DNA of 64,000 nucleotides from Podocnemis expansa (taxonomy: Eukaryota; Chordata; Testudines; Podocnemididae), in NCBI GenBank assembly GCA_007922195.1, contig ML681981.1:11291598-11355597 (forward strand). The letters run 5' to 3'. The translations under genes and the position numbers were made by a program. The stretch's first letter is position 1, and each line of letters begins with the position of its first letter. The notes under the pieces were generated by a model. The model was not told the DNA's origin, searched no databases, and was given only the letters and a program-made list of their open reading frames with translations. Shown here piece after piece: positions 46,269 to 59,060 of this stretch.

Positions 46269-47722
46269 TCAAAACTGTTGCTTGAACTGGCGACAGGGCT
46301 CCTGCGATGAGCAGAGGCCTAAGGACCGCGACGTCAGGCAAGAGTCCTTTAACCCACGCAGTTTAGTGTCTGTCTTTTCGGAAAACAATGAGGGCCCTTC
46401 AAACAGGAGGTCCTGGATTGATTGCTGCACCAGTGGGGGGAGTCCCGAAACCTGGAGCCAGGCCGCACGGTGCAGGCACACTGCTGACATGACTGCTCGT
46501 CCCGCTGAGTCAGCGGCATCCCAGGCAGGCTGTAAAGTTGCTTTTGCCACCAACGATCCCTCTTCCAGAATAGTATTAAAGTCTAAATGTCTGTTGGGGG
46601 GCAGAGAGCCTGAGAAGTGCGCTAGCGAGCGCCGCAAGTTAAAATTGTACCAACCCAACAGGGCTTGGTGATCTGTAATCTTAAGCTGCATAGTTGCCGT
46701 CGAATAAAGCTTTTTACCTGACACATCAAGCACCTTAGCGTCCTTGTTTTGCGGCATCGGCGCTGGCTGGCCCTGGCGTTCCTGCTGGTTGGCCGCCTCC
46801 ACCACCAGGGAGGAGGGCTCTGGATGGGAGTACAAGTATTGGAAGGAGGCCGCTGGGACATAGTATTTCTTCTCTGCCCCTTTGTGGGTGGCTGCCACCG
46901 ATGCCAGAGTCTGCCACATGGCATTCACAAGTTTTCAGAACCCCTTCACGTAGGAGGCAAGGCCAACCGCGAGGTCCCCACGGAGGACAGGACATTAAAT
47001 AGCAACTCTGAACTGTCTTTCACCCCCTCCGCCTGCAGCCCAAGATTTGATGCTGGTCTGCGCAGCAGGCCCTGATGTGCTCTAAAATCATCGGTGGGTG
47101 TGGCCAGATCTCACGGCACCAGTTCGTCCGTGGACACCGACTGCTGGCTAGGTCGCTGGGGTGGTACAGCGGGAGGATCATCCCAACCCCACTTGCCTTG
47201 GGCTGAAGCCTCAGGACCTGGGCGACCAGATGAGAGAGATGACAAAAAGGGTGAAACCCTACGATCATATGGCCACAAGTCCTTTTCCGACCAGGCAGAA
47301 CGCCCCTCGTGCCTGGGCAAGAGAGGAAGACTCTTGTCCTGACTGGGGTCCCACCAGGGAGGCAGGCCAGGGTCCCTCTGCCAAGCTGGAGAACAGCCAT
47401 GGTGGCGGTATCTGTTCTGCCGCCTTCTACGGTGCCAAGAGGCTGAGGAAGATGACGACGATGATGATAATGATGATGTCGAGGAGAGCCGGCGCCTCTT
47501 TCTCCCGCCAAGTAGGTTCCAGTACCGCCTGGATGATCTGCCCCAGTGCAGGGCGTGCCCTGATGATAATGATGGGCTAGACCCTGCCTCTGGGTGGCCC
47601 GTGTGTGCCGAGCGCCTGCGGCACCGCTGCACCAATGTTTCCGTGGGGGGGCTGGCCGCGTGTTCTGCCAGCAGGCAGGTTGTCTGGAGCCACTCGGGGG
47701 ACAGCAGCAGTGGCTTGAAGAA
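46269..47722 (-). pseudogene. DIRS C, gag-like gene, truncated
   Basis: Core in 46269-46928: KKYYVPAASFQYLYSHPEPS, SLVVEAANQQERQGQPAPMP, QLKITDHQALLGWYNFNLRR, AWLQVSGLPPLVQQSIQDLL. Upstream parts (47020-47722) are in other frames. The N-terminal Cys/His motif is absent. Confidence 0.8.
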
Positions 47723-48341
47723 CTGAATTTCTGGGGAAGAATTTGTACATTTATGCATCAATAACTATACAATAACCCCGCACTCTGTTTAGCTGAAACA
47801 ATTCCATGTTAATACAATGACAATTTCTGCAGTTATCAAACATGATCCAGGCTTTCTGTGAAGCATAATGTTGAAGCACAAGATCTTTCAACCACCTGAC
47901 CAATAAAGCCATTTTCATATGGCCTCCCTTACTAACAATTGATTGGGGCGGGGGGATGTTGGCTAGTAAGTTTTCTCCTTTTATCCCTCCTGCTTTCTAT
48001 TATTAAATGAAAACTACTCATCTTTACATAAAACTATCACCAGCATATGCTTCCTTATAGGTATACAGATTTTACTAGAGTTAGAATAACTAACAAAGTC
48101 CTATAATCTGCACTTTTGGTCAATTACATTACTTCTTCATTGAAGTGAGATTTACAAAAGTAACTACTCTTGCAAAGAAAATGACAGAAGCTGTATGCAT
48201 GGGGAGACCTGAAACAAAACTAGATAAAATTCTAAAAAACAATTAATTAGAGAACAACCCTGGACTACATGGAATAAGTACTGTTCCAAATTACCTAATA
48301 GGTCCTTTCCATTCTTAACTTTTGTTTCTATGGTTTCCTAC
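47723..48341. other. Intron sequence between DIRS C and exon 7
   Basis: AT-rich, no repeat or exon recognised. Confidence 0.45.
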
Positions 48342-48512
48342 CTAGTAGCTGCTGGGTTTCTGGAAGGAACGTTATAAGCTCTCAAAACTCTGATAAGAAG
48401 TTTAACATCTCCATCAGAGACCATCTGTGCTGGTACTTTTTTCCTCTCTTTTCTTTGTGGCTTTAGATGTCTTCTTCGTTCTCCTAGCTTAAATACCGCA
48501 TTCTTCAATTGG
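48342..48512 (-). CDS. CC2D2B: CC2D2-family gene, exon 7, start of C2 domain
   Basis: 171-nt exon, phase 2-2, acceptor ACTTTATCTAG and donor GTAGGA. The basic run HLKPQRKERKKVPAQ leads into SDGDVKLLIRVLRAYNVPSR, the first beta strands of the C2 domain characteristic of CC2D2 proteins ('SDGD.KLL...RAY..P.R'). The DIRS remnant G begins only about 270 bp upstream in the transcript direction. Confidence 0.92.
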
Positions 48513-48779
48513 CTAGATAAAGTTAAAAACTTTAAAATCAGTTTTATGTACAAACATCTTCATTATACATGATTTAAGAAAAATGGAAAATCTGTTACCC
48601 GAAGAATTCCTTTCTACAAATATTTTCTCCCCAGAACATTCTACAAAGTCTGTAACAGACCTTACTGTGCAAATTTAATTCACCTGAGAAGCATTTAGAA
48701 ACTACACTGAAGCATCCAATACAAAACCCCTATAGTCAAATACATAAGATGAAAGAATTTCTACCATTCCCCAAAATCA

Positions 48780-50450
48780 GTAATATTGATCCAATTTAGG
48801 ACCACTGTTTGGAACATCTTCTTGCCCAGAGGAGACTTCTGCAACAGGATGAAGGTAAAACTTTTATGCTTAATGGAAGTGCTGGTCAATGAACCAGTGG
48901 ACAGCTTTACAGATTTCCTTAAAAGTACCTGATGCTCTTTTTACCAAGGGTCCTACTAGGGAAAGTGTTGAGAAGATTCTTATCCCTTTTGTAATTAAAG
49001 CTAAGTATGTTTCAGTGTTACAGAACACAATCCAACTAATTACAGAGATCTGAATATCTTCAAGTTTTGATTTTTAGGGTGAGGAAAATGAATTAAGATA
49101 AGGTTTTTCCAAGTTGGATCTTATCAGTGAAAATGAACGGTTAATGAAAGCTTCTAGTGCTATCAGATCATTCCAGATAAGGAAGACAGGTCTAACAACG
49201 GGTTTGTATAGAAATGCTGTGTTAAGGAACTTTGATAGTACTGGATGATCTACCAGAGATTTGGATACATCTTTTATGACATTACTTAATATTGAAAGAC
49301 CCGAGATGTCAGTTTATGTCAGGTCGTAAGAAATTCAGAAGACCCATATCATCTGGTTTCCTTGTGTTCGTCTCTCTATGCTGAAAGCAGTATAAGAATT
49401 CTGTTCAAAACCTTGCACAAGTTAAGGCAGTAAAATAACTGTAGGAGATTAACTTTCAAGAGTATTTCCATTTTATTAAGGCTTGCTGCTCGTTACGCAA
49501 ACTATCATGCTCAGGTAATCTGGATTGGGATGGAAGAGTAGACTCTGTGATAGGAAATTATTCCAACGTGGAAAATGAAGTGGAGACTTCAGGATTATCT
49601 CCATTGTGACAAAATACCATGGCTTTTGATTATGAGAATTTCTCAATTATCTTCTGAATTACTCTCCCTCATGACAAAAGACAAAGGCAGGCATAAAGCA
49701 GGGTCTGGTATCTGTGAGCCAAGTGTGTTCTCAATTATTTTTTTATCTGCTTTCTTGGTCTAGGGTCTTGCCTTTGGTTTAACCTTAACATAGTTATGTA
49801 CACCTCACTTGATACCACTCAAGCCCTTTCTAGTTCAGGGAACTATTCCAAATTCTATTCACTGATAGCTTAGTCAGTCCATCCATCCGTTCATTGTTCC
49901 TATTGCATGGGTTGGTAATACAGTTTAGGTGACTGTCCTCTCATAGAAAAGAATCTGTATTACTTCTGCATTTAAACTTGAGTTTTGAGTTCTAAGATCA
50001 GTTTAGAACTTAGAATAGAACCCTGGAGCTGCCCCCTAAGAGATGGGCTGGGTTTGGGGAATTCTGGTCTCCCTTGGTTGATGGGTATGATCCAGTTTGC
50101 TGACCACTTTGCTGAAGAGTACCACAAACTGGGTACAATCTTTCCCAGGTTGTGGTGGGAAGCAAAGGCTCCAAAAATTATGCAAACTCAGCTTATTCCC
50201 TTAACAGCAAAAGCTGCTGGCTGTAAGCAATCATAGTAGAGTTCTATTCCCCTTACTCCTGATATCTCTCATAACAGATAGAGCATCTCTGGTTTTCCTT
50301 GTGTGACTCATTCTGCCACTATGGAAGGAGAGAAAAACTGAGAAGAGCTCACTGAATAGTTTCATTTGGAGAATAAAGCCTCCAAAATTACAGTATCCTA
50401 AAGAAGTGAAGGAAATGGGGCAGGAGAAGGCAGTTTGCTTGACTCACTCT
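48780..50450 (-). mobile_element. Divergent DIRS-like remnant G
   Basis: Minus strand near 48875-48945 translates to ASGTFKEICKAVHWFIDQHF, which matches the recombinase C-terminal region of tyrosine-recombinase retroelements (EICKA..W....TF..HY). The rest up to about 50450 is AT-rich, has no long ORF and looks like the body of the same element; its ends are not defined. It is much more divergent than A-C and resembles F. Confidence 0.5.
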
Positions 50451-51016
50451 TGCCCCTTTTTAAATAGCAAGATTGCAACGGATAATGCAGAAACACTGAA
50501 GAAACCCAGTTCTGCATTCCTAACATTCTTATAACTCCTGAGAATATATACCACTAAAAATAAAACTTTATAACCTGATACTAGCCAAGCAAGACATGAT
50601 GATGAACTGGCTACCTCTACCCAGAAGAAAGATTAGAAGATTTATGCAATATTAAAGCGAGAACACGTTCAGAATAGAACCATACATTTTAAAAAATTCT
50701 GAATAAAAAGAGTCTTTATATTTTAATTCCTATTTTCTTTCTGATGGATTAAAAGAATACAAAATATCGTACTGCAAACTTTTAAGCAATCATTTTTAAA
50801 AGGACTATGAATGGAAGTGTTCAACTGTTTTTTAGCCAAATCACGTTCATTAAATTCAGTGAGAGTCATGTGGCTAAATTCCCATATATCAATTTGAAAA
50901 TGTACAGTCTTACAAAAAGTACCAAGTAAAATATTACATTAATAAAGCAATTTATTTTGCATAAATACATAACCTCTTGATAAACGCTTAATTCAAAGCT
51001 TAGTTTTTAATTATAC

Positions 51017-51111
51017 CTCATAGATATAACTTCTTCATAATCACTCACAATATCCATTAAATTAAATTTGTGCTTAATTTTGACAAGTCGCTTTAAAATC
51101 AATTTTCGCAT
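51017..51111 (-). CDS. CC2D2B: CC2D2-family gene, exon 6
   Basis: 95-nt exon, phase 0 in and 2 out. Acceptor is a long pyrimidine tract ending GCAG; donor is GTATAA. It reads MRKLILKRLVKIKHKFNLMD then IVSDYEEVISM, a basic helix-like stretch just before the C2 domain. Confidence 0.82.
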
Positions 51112-51457
51112 CTGCAAAAAAAAAAATATGAGTTTTTAATGAAAGATAACACATCTAGAATTAAAGTTCATGTTTTTAAATATCTAGCAGGAATTCTTCC
51201 GTATGGCACTTCCATGCCACAGTGGCCTTGATCTGGATGGGAGAAGATTACCCCAGTTCAGAATTCTTACAAAGCAGCTTCCACTGCCTTGCAAGTTCAC
51301 TACTGCAAGATCCCACAGATGGGTCACAGATAGGATGGAAGGGGAAGTGAGGTAGCGTAAACATTGCCAATATTTCTGCTGCTGTTCTGCCTTATACCAT
51401 AGACCATATAGCAGCCTGAGGAGGCCACCATTACTTAGACAATTTGCCTAGGCCACC

Positions 51458-52156
51458 CAGGGGTTAAAGTATAATTTATCAGGCTCTGGCACCATCCTAC
51501 ATTGGCAGGCCCCCCCCAACACCTGTCCCCCACCCCAGCTACTGCTCCCCAGATGCCTATCTGCCACCCCAGTTACTGCCCCTAGCCCCCATCTTGCTGC
51601 TGGTCCCCCAACCCTTCCCTAACCCCCTGCCGTGCTGCACAGTCTTCCCCTGCTGCCCCAGGCCAACCACCTCCCCCCTGCCCTTTCCCCACCAGGCAAG
51701 CTCACCTGTCCCCAAACCAGGGATTTCCCTAACACCCCCCCCCCAGTTGTCAGCTAGTAATAGCGTTATACTAAATTAGTGGGCACCCTCTACACACACC
51801 CCCAAACCTGCCCTTACACTCTCCCAATTTCAAGTCCTAGGAAGAATACCGCCCCCCCCCAGGGTCCCCTTACCTCAGAACAGGCTCAGGCCACAGCCTC
51901 AGCCCAGGCCAGGGCAGCTCCCCTGCTTCCCAGGACACAGCAGAATGCAATTCCAGGGCCTGCTGTTTTTAGGGGCTCAGCATTGGGGCCCCTAAACGTA
52001 GACAAAGGAGCCAGAACTCTGCGTTCCAGGGCCTGCTATTTTTAAATAGTGGGCCCCGGAATGGAGCGTTCTGGCTCCATTTTCAGGGGCCCCAGAACGT
52101 TGAGCCCCTAAAAATAGTGGGCCCAGGAATGGCGTTCCACCTTACTTTAATCCCTG
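51458..52156. mobile_element. hAT-like non-autonomous element, family 2, copy 2
   Basis: 699 bp with ends CAGGGGTTAAAGT and ACTTTAATCCCTG. Flanks AGGCCACC (51450-51457) and AGGCTGTC (52157-52164) agree at 5 of 8. The right half repeats motifs of copy 1 (GGGGCCCCAGAACG, CCCTAAAAATAGTGGGCCC, GCGTTCTGGCTCCAT), the left half is C-rich. Confidence 0.7.
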
Positions 52157-52164
52157 AGGCTGTC

Positions 52165-53203
52165 ATGGTTATGCAAGGGTTCATTTTGGATCCTGCAGCA
52201 GACTGAAATCTGCAAAACCACTTCATCCTACAACTTGTGTTGAGAGACTTGTACTCTGCAAATTTTAGATCTGCAGCACAAAATTTTACCCACAGAATTA
52301 ATGTAAATGATGATTTTCAGGAGCTGAAAACTTCTCCCCATACCCAAGTTGAGTAGTCTGGCTGGACACTGATTGGGTCCCACAGGGCAACAGAAAAGAA
52401 ATTCATCTTACTCAAAAGTCTTGTGAAACAAATTCCCATTATGACTCATTGAGAAAAATCTATTCAAAGCTCTTTCCACCTTTTGTTGTGTACCCTGCCT
52501 CCACCACTTACATTTTGTTACCACTACTAGTCTTTCTTTATGAAACAGAGTAGTTTACAAAAATATCGATCTCTTGCATTCTACTTCTGAAGTATTTAAG
52601 AGTCTAAGTACTTCCAAGATGCTGAGATGCTATGACTTCAGTAAGAATTAAAAGGACTCAACATCCTGCAGGAGATATTCAGCACCTTACCAGAGTGAGC
52701 ACATGGTCTGGACTTTGGTCATTCTCTCTCTGCTGCTAATGCACACAAAACAGTGATAGACACTGGTAATGGAACATGTTGTCCCTCACCTCTAGTTACC
52801 AGATGAATTTCAGTGGTGGTTGGTAGGAACCAGAGGTCACAATCATCTGATAGCTATTGAATATTCTTTCCAAAATTAATTGGTGGTCTCAGTCAAGTTA
52901 AGGAGAGGGATCCACCTAACCAAACACACCATCACAAATAACCCCCTTGTTTGAAGTCTAGAAGCCAAGGTCTGCATGGTGAAAAGAGACTCAGCTCCAG
53001 AACTCATCTGTGCAGAAAAGATTTTAGGTTCGTTGGTGATGTAGTTTGTGCTGCTTACTGCTGCTGTACATTCTCTACCATTAATTTTCTAGCATATTTC
53101 AATCCAAAACTGTCATGAGCATTAAATTCATATTACAGATTCTGAAAAGAAAAGGTTGGACTTTTACTCATACTCAGTAAAGTTGTATTAAAATTTGTCA
53201 TAC
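52165..53203. other. Intron sequence between family-2 element and exon 5
   Basis: No exon or repeat boundary recognised. Confidence 0.4.
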
Positions 53204-53296
53204 CTTCCTTATAAAGGTGGCAGAACTAATCCTTTGTGCAGTAATAGGATCCACATCTGTCACTGATAAATCTGTCTCTAATTGACTTTCATATTC
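53204..53296 (-). CDS. CC2D2B: CC2D2-family gene, exon 5
   Basis: 93-nt exon (31 codons, phase 0-0), acceptor CTGTGTTCAG and donor GTATGA. It begins EYESQLETDLSV and includes DVDPITAQRISSATFIRK, the 'VDP.TAQRI..ATF' region that follows the YDREI motif in this family. Confidence 0.88.
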
Positions 53297-53513
53297 CTGA
53301 ACACAGAATTAGATAATTTTCCTAATTTAGGTAATTTACAAGACTTATTAGAAAAAACAAAGAGAGGCGTTTAAATAACTTGTATTATATTTCACTTTTG
53401 AAAAGTTATAAAGAAACTAACAGAAGTTCCAGAATGACATCTTTGCTGGATTCTCTGGAAGTATATACCTAAACAAATCACAAAGTTAAACACATATAAA
53501 GCTATAGTTAACA

Positions 53514-53515
53514 AC

Positions 53516-53556
<41 letters not shown>

Positions 53557-53766
53557 GAGGGAAAGAAATTAAAATATATAGGTAGGTGAAAGAAAGATGT
53601 TTTTTGATACATGATCAGAAAACAAAAGGAGAATCAAAGAGGTATAGAGGTCTAGCAAAGCTGCTTTATGAAAATAGGAACTACAGAGAAAAAGATGTTG
53701 GAACTAAAGTTGTGAGACTGTGTGACGATGACGATGACCAAAAAAAAAAAAAAAAAAAAAAAAAAA
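53514..53766. repeat. (CAA)n and poly-A tracts
   Basis: (CAA)14 at about 53514-53556 and an A26 run at about 53740-53766. The ORFs called across them are low complexity. Confidence 0.85.
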
Positions 53767-55166
53767 CCCAAAAAACCAAAACCTGATGCAAACAAATTGA
53801 GCAAAGGACAAAAAAAAAGAAGTAGGGAAAGAGAAACTGCTTGAACTACCAGTTGTGAGTTACTGTGAAAAGACAAAGAAAAATCTGGTGGTAGTTAGAG
53901 ACAGTCTATGGAGGATTTTAAAAATAAACAGACCATTTCTTAAAGGAATACTGTAATGAACTAGGAAAACAGTGGAAGACTGAGAAGAAAAGATGATTAT
54001 TTGTGTGTGTGAGAAAATGAACTGAAGTATTTTGCAGTTTGGAGAGCAGGAGCTTGAGAAGGCCATAGTCAAATCAAGAAGAGAGACAATGAAAGCATGG
54101 AGGATGATTTCAGCCATGGTGAAGCTGAAATAATGCTGGTATCACATGTAGGCTATGTTGCAGAGCCTGTGCTAGATACACTTGTCACCCGAAATGAAGA
54201 ATTTCGAGTCAGGGAGGGATGATGACAGAACAACAAAAAAGGAAGCAAATGGAATGTTTGAGTCAGGAAGGAAGATACAAGAGACGGCATGGTGCTGCAG
54301 GACTTTCCTCAAGCTGTATTTCTGCCTGAGATATTTAACTAAAGAAAGTGCAGATAAAACCACAAGATTCCTTTGTGACAGCAAGCAGAGAGGGTCAACA
54401 GGGAGCAGTTGTTAAAGATATCAAAGGATACCAACAGCTGATCATCATCAGTGAACAATCAATGCCACCACTTCCTGATATTAACCACACTTGAAGGAGC
54501 ACAGGAGATGTTATTCCAAAGTTCCCATTCTGTGGCCACTGCCTTTACTACATGTTGCCAATCAAAGACAGGACCACAGGACAAGGTAGGCAGTAGTATT
54601 AATAGAGAATTACCAGTACTGCCTAGAATTCATCTGGTATCAGAACAAGGTAGGGGGAGCAAAAGGGCAAGCAAAAGACATTCCTGAATATTTTTATTTA
54701 AAAAATAGTCATCAAGCAGCATTCAGAAATAGCTAATACAAGATCCCAGGAAGTGTCCATGTTTGCCCTCATTTTTTCTTGGCGACACTGGAAGAATCTG
54801 TGCTTTGGTTTAAAGTCACTAACAGCAATTTCTGAGAGATTAAAAGCAATGTTGTCCAATTTACTGTGTTAAAGTTTGAGGATCACATTCTAATATCCTT
54901 ACTCACTCTGATTATTTTACATCATTGAACTCAACAAGGTCTACTTGAGTAATAAGACACTATTCAAATGAACAAGGACATTAGAATCTGGCTACTAGGC
55001 ATTATATCATGATAAGATAAAGACTGCATACCCTTGCTGCATATAGAAATCAAATAGGAATAGAAACATTGATTTTTTTTCACCACATTGGTATTCAGTG
55101 AACAATATTAAATTTAAACTGTCATAAATAACATGAAATAAGAATCACATAGGAAACATTAAATAC
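53767..55166. other. Intron 4-5, unassigned part
   Basis: Purine-rich sequence 53780-54420 that looks repetitive, with short ORFs but nothing recognisable; then ordinary AT-rich intron. Confidence 0.4.
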
Positions 55167-55370
55167 CTGAATGACTGCATCTGGTATCTCTCTATCATAC
55201 AGTGGTATTTGCCCAAAACAGCAGAAATCTAGTTGTTCTGAGTTTCTAAGCTGCAACAGCTGGAAACGTTTACACTTTTTAATCTCTTCTTCAGCAACTA
55301 AGTTAAATTCTTCTTGCAGCTGCTCAAGACGAAAATATTTTGACACTGTTTGCTCCTTGGATCTTGCATA
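55167..55370 (-). CDS. CC2D2B: CC2D2-family gene, exon 4
   Basis: 204-nt exon in phase 0 at both ends, acceptor TCTCTAACAG and donor GTATTT. It encodes KYFRLEQLQEEFNLVAEEEI then KRFQLLQLR and IPLYDREIPDAVIQ. The 'FRLEQLQ.EFN' and 'YDREI' motifs are strong CC2D2 landmarks. Confidence 0.9.
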
Positions 55371-56235
55371 CTGTTAGAGAAAGTAAGAGCAAGATTGGAA
55401 CATTTTAAAACTTTATGAGTGATGACTAATATATTTTGCTAAGTTTTTATAAAATGAAACTGCACTGACTTGAGCAAGTAAAGAACCAATAGGTGCTAAG
55501 CAAAAATCTCCATGTTTCTAACAGTACATCTCAGTTTTGGCCTGCAACACCATCATTATTGCCTGGCACTTCTCTTCAGCACAGATTGCCAATGACATCT
55601 GACTGTACTGTGATTTTAAGATGTGAACAAATGCTCACATTTTTCAATTGCTATTAACCTGAAGGAGAAAGACATTTTAATTTGTATGCTATTTTATATT
55701 TATTTAAAAACTCAGCTGGTATTTTTTTGTTACAGAAATTAAAAGACCAACTGATCGACTGCTCCTACAATTTCTGTCTGAATCCATTGGCCTGTAAATT
55801 CAAATGAAGAGGTTTCTCAAAACACTTTCACCAAATACTGATCTTTCTTCACCTGTGAAAACATATTTATTCCAGTGGAGTAACACAGACATAAGAGTAA
55901 AATTTAGCTCATCGCCTTTGTAATGAAGAAAAATCAATTCAATAAACTTTATTGCTATTTTGGTGAGCAATTTCAATGGGAAAATACCATGGAATGTTAC
56001 ACGGGTCACATGCTACTAGCCAAGGAACTAGTAGGAAGCAATTTCCATGTATTTTCATGGAAGAATAAAATGTCATTTAAATTAATCTGAGTAAAGGTTT
56101 GATCTGGAGTGGGTTCCAGCTGTAAGCTGGTCTGTGACTAGACTGAAGGGGTCAAGTGTTGAGTTTTAAGATCCAGCTGTTCCTCCCACAAAAGAATAAT
56201 AAATCAGAGTGCGGTTTTAATTTCTGTAGTCACTG
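55371..56235. other. Intron 3-4, unassigned part
   Basis: AT-rich, no exon or repeat recognised. Confidence 0.4.
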
Positions 56236-56425
56236 AGGCTATGCCTACACTAGAGAACTTGTTGTCTTAAGAGTGGCTAAACAGAACTTACAATGATGCA
56301 GCTACAAGAGAGAGTGCTCCCATCACTTAATCTACTCCTTAGGAGTGGCAGCTATATCAATGGGAGAAGCTCTGTTGCCAGCACAGAGCTTTTGAAAAAT
56401 CCCCCAAATTGCATAGTGTAGTCAA
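56236..56425. repeat. hAT-like repeat remnant
   Basis: Begins AGGCTATGCCTACACTAGAG and ends TTGCATAGTGTAGTCAAGAC, an imperfect inverted pair like reptile hAT elements whose ends read GGCTATGTCTACACT. Target duplication not seen. Confidence 0.45.
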
Positions 56426-57264
56426 GACCATGATAAGAAGTCCTTACATCAACTTTTCAATAAGACCAGAGACTCAGTGATTTTCAATTAGTACCTGTAT
56501 GCTACCCTTGACCACCATCTGGTTAACCTCTGCAGCTACTACTGAGTACCTATAGGATCACCTAATCAACAGCTTTGTCTCCCCAGTATGGTGGCTCCTG
56601 TCTCCATTCATAAAGTTAATTTCCTTCTGGATCCCTGAGCTCCACACAGTGGCTGAAGTAGGGAAAACCCCATGAGGCTCCCCACTGTGTTTTCCTGGTT
56701 CTGATCCCTACCAAAGATTTTGTGCTTCTTACCTCTAAATAATGCACTGAAATGACAAAACTTGAAATAGAAACAAAGAATAAAATTCATGATACAAGAT
56801 GACAGAAGATTGGTTTTTTTAATTGATCTGTGCATTCTCAAGCTTTACCATCATTTATTTTCATAAAATTCATAATTGGTTTTCTAAGTCTGTTAAGGTT
56901 CGTGTAAACAGTGTGGCAAAATACATAGCATGGTATGACTCCAGAAGAAGAACCAAAAAGAATTTAAGCAAGCAACAAAGGTTAGGGAAAGGGGAAAAGG
57001 CTATGAGAGGAAGAGAAGGAAGGGGATAACTATCTGATTCAAGCAGAATCTAAAAATTTAGGCTATTTCATCTTGTTGCACCAAATAAATAATTCAGCTT
57101 TGCTCCCGCTTCTTTCTGTATCTTCAGAACTCTTGAACAGAAAGTAGTCTCACGGTTCTGTCCCATGTTATTTACAACCCTGGAACTAAAGATCCTCTGT
57201 GAAAAATTCTTCAGTAGTCAATACTGAGAAATTCCATAACTCCTATCATGTTAGGCTTGATACA

Positions 57265-57480
57265 TGTTCCAGAGAAGTAGCTGTGTTAAGTTTGTTTCAG
57301 CAAAAACAAACAAGGAAAGAGTCCTGTGGCACCTTAAAGATTAACCAGTTTATTTGGGCATAAACTTTCACGGGTTAAAATCCACTTCCTCAGATCCATG
57401 AAGTGGAAATAGCACTTCTAAGCCACAAAAGCGTACGCCCAAATAAATTTGCTAGTCTTCAAGGTGCCACAGGACTCAAT
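57265..57480. repeat. Penelope-derived inverted repeat
   Basis: AAAGAGTCCTGTGGCACCTT (about 57319) and its complement AAGGTGCCACAGGACTC (about 57460) face each other, with TTTATTTGGGCATAAACTTT and CCCAAATAAATTTGC between. The sequence resembles the 3' end of the Penelope-like family at 18185-18240 and 63594-63690. It lies about 60 bp from host exon 3. Confidence 0.6.
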
Positions 57481-57540
57481 ATATTGTTTCTTACAGAAGG
57501 AGACCAAATTCTGAATATTGAATTCTGCTAAAAACATTAC

Positions 57541-57679
57541 CATAATAAATTCCATCAAATCTGAATACTCAGGGTCGTTAGGATCAATCCTGACGTCTTT
57601 GGCCCACTCAGTAAGTCTGTGTGTGTCAGTGAACCACAGAATTCCAGTAGCTACCTCTTCGTTTATGTTTCTTGGCACA
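57541..57679 (-). CDS. CC2D2B: CC2D2-family gene, exon 3
   Basis: 139-nt exon, phase 2 in and phase 0 out, acceptor TTATTTTTAG and donor GTAATG. It encodes a segment with VPRNINEEVATGILWF and LTEWAKDVRIDPNDPEYSDL; the 'W...DPNDP' block is a family signature in this position. The reading frame is also open upstream of the acceptor, so an in-frame longer version starting at a TTCTGCAG acceptor is possible, but its phase does not fit exon 2. Confidence 0.85.
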
Positions 57680-58028
57680 CTAAAAATAAGATCATTCAGC
57701 TTTAACTGCAGAATTTTCTTAAGGGAAAACAACACTTACTCCGTTTGTCAGGTATTTGTCCCACATACAGTATACACAACAATCTATCAAATGTTTCCAT
57801 TTCTCACAGACATCATCAGATTCATCTTATTAAAATATAAAAATAAAGATAGAAGTATCCAAAAAATTTGCAGAAAATAACTGTGGCCTACAGTAAACTA
57901 GCATTACACAGAACACTTTACCAAAAAGCAAATGATAATATCGCATAACTTTTCCCAAAATATTAAACACAAGTGAAGCTTTTTAGTGAAACCTCTGACA
58001 ATCTTACAAAAGAAAGATTTATTATTAC

Positions 58029-58176
58029 CTATAACAAGCAGAGATCATTGCCTGAGATACAGGGGCTAATGGAATTCCTCCCTCACTGACTGCCCAGGAT
58101 AAGGAATACATCAGTTTTCCTGATGTCAAAAGACATACCTCTTCAGTTTCATCTCCATCAAGGAAAAAAGGTACAT
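58029..58176 (-). CDS. CC2D2B: CC2D2-family gene, exon 2
   Basis: 148-nt exon, phase 1 in and phase 2 out, acceptor AATTCACAG and donor GTAATA. It contains NVPFFLDGDETEE and LLTSGKLMYSLSWAVSEGG followed by IPLAPVSQ, matching the conserved 'TSGK...WA..E.GIPL.P' stretch of CC2D2 proteins. A cryptic donor (GTATGT) inside the exon would cut it to 38 nt, but the longer form restores homology and keeps phase with exon 3. Confidence 0.8.
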
Positions 58177-59060
58177 CTGTGAATTAAAAGTTGTTGAAAG
58201 AAAATAAACTAATATCCTAAAATGTAAAGTTCCATCTATTTCAGCTTTTCCCTAGCCTTTGAAACCTGAGAGCTTCAGAAAAATTAATCCAAGCACATCC
58301 ATCCTTCAGCCCTGCCATTTGTTGTTAAAGACCTCCCCATCTTAATTTATACATCTTCCTCCCCCTACCCCCAATACCTAGTTTCTCACACCTTCCTCCC
58401 AAGACTTCTTTAGGACATAAGCACATATTGAAGTGCTTTCCTGAATTGGGATGCTTTCTTGATCTGGAACCTAAAGGAGGAGAATCATTGATCATCCTGA
58501 TCTTCTGGGAACTTCTTACATACAGTTTCTTAGCAGAACTAGCAAAAATTTCTGACAGGCATCAATAGGCAGTCTGATCTGCTAGACTGAAGGATTAACC
58601 GGAAGGAAATTCTGAAAAAAAACCATACCTACTCCCAATTCTTTTGAGACGTGCTTGGTCTCCAGATTTTGAGTCAGAGGGCATCTCCTTCTCCAGAAGG
58701 ACAGTTCACTAGACCAGTCACAGAAACTTGAAGCAAAAATTGCATTGAAAAAAACCATTATGTTACACTTTTTCAGGGCACCCAAGACTGTGGGCTGCCT
58801 TGTCATCTCCCTGGCCTCAGCAAGAGATAGATCTGCTGGTGCTAATCTGAATGACAGATTCCTGATATCCCAGGATGTTAGCCACCCAAGACAAACTTCT
58901 CAGGACTCTGCCAATCCCTTCTTTGCCTTGATGTTAACAACTGGTGCGTACAAGTTCCTAAGCCCTCTTGATGAGCATTTCCTAGTGGTATACAACACTA
59001 ACCATTTGACATTCTTAGTAATTACCAAGTCCGCTGGTACCAATGAGACAGGGCACAGAC
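58177..59060. other. Intron 1-2, unassigned repeat-like stretch
   Basis: 58370-59060 and 59490-60130 appear to be one old, unclassified repeat split by the hAT element at 59061. No coding similarity recognised. Confidence 0.4.

Larger units (their letters stand above)
42781..47722 (-). mobile_element. DIRS-type retrotransposon C, 5'-truncated
   Basis: Minus-strand element with 3' hairpin (arms about 42781-42842 and 43034-43103, sharing GTTACTTACCTGTAACTTCT and its complement). It carries recombinase, RNase H, RT and most of gag, but the gag Cys/His head and the 5' inverted repeat are missing: similarity stops at about 47722. It lies in the 10.3-kb intron between host exons 7 and 8. Confidence 0.9.

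Noticed and set aside
53586..53876. ORFs across the poly-A and purine-rich tract
   Set aside because: Low-complexity Lys or Phe runs caused by an A26 tract.
57740..57825. Possible 86-nt host exon (frame containing DDVCEKWKH)
   Set aside because: It has splice-like borders, but its phase fits neither exon 2 nor exon 3, whereas exon 2 joined directly to exon 3 is in phase and keeps homology.
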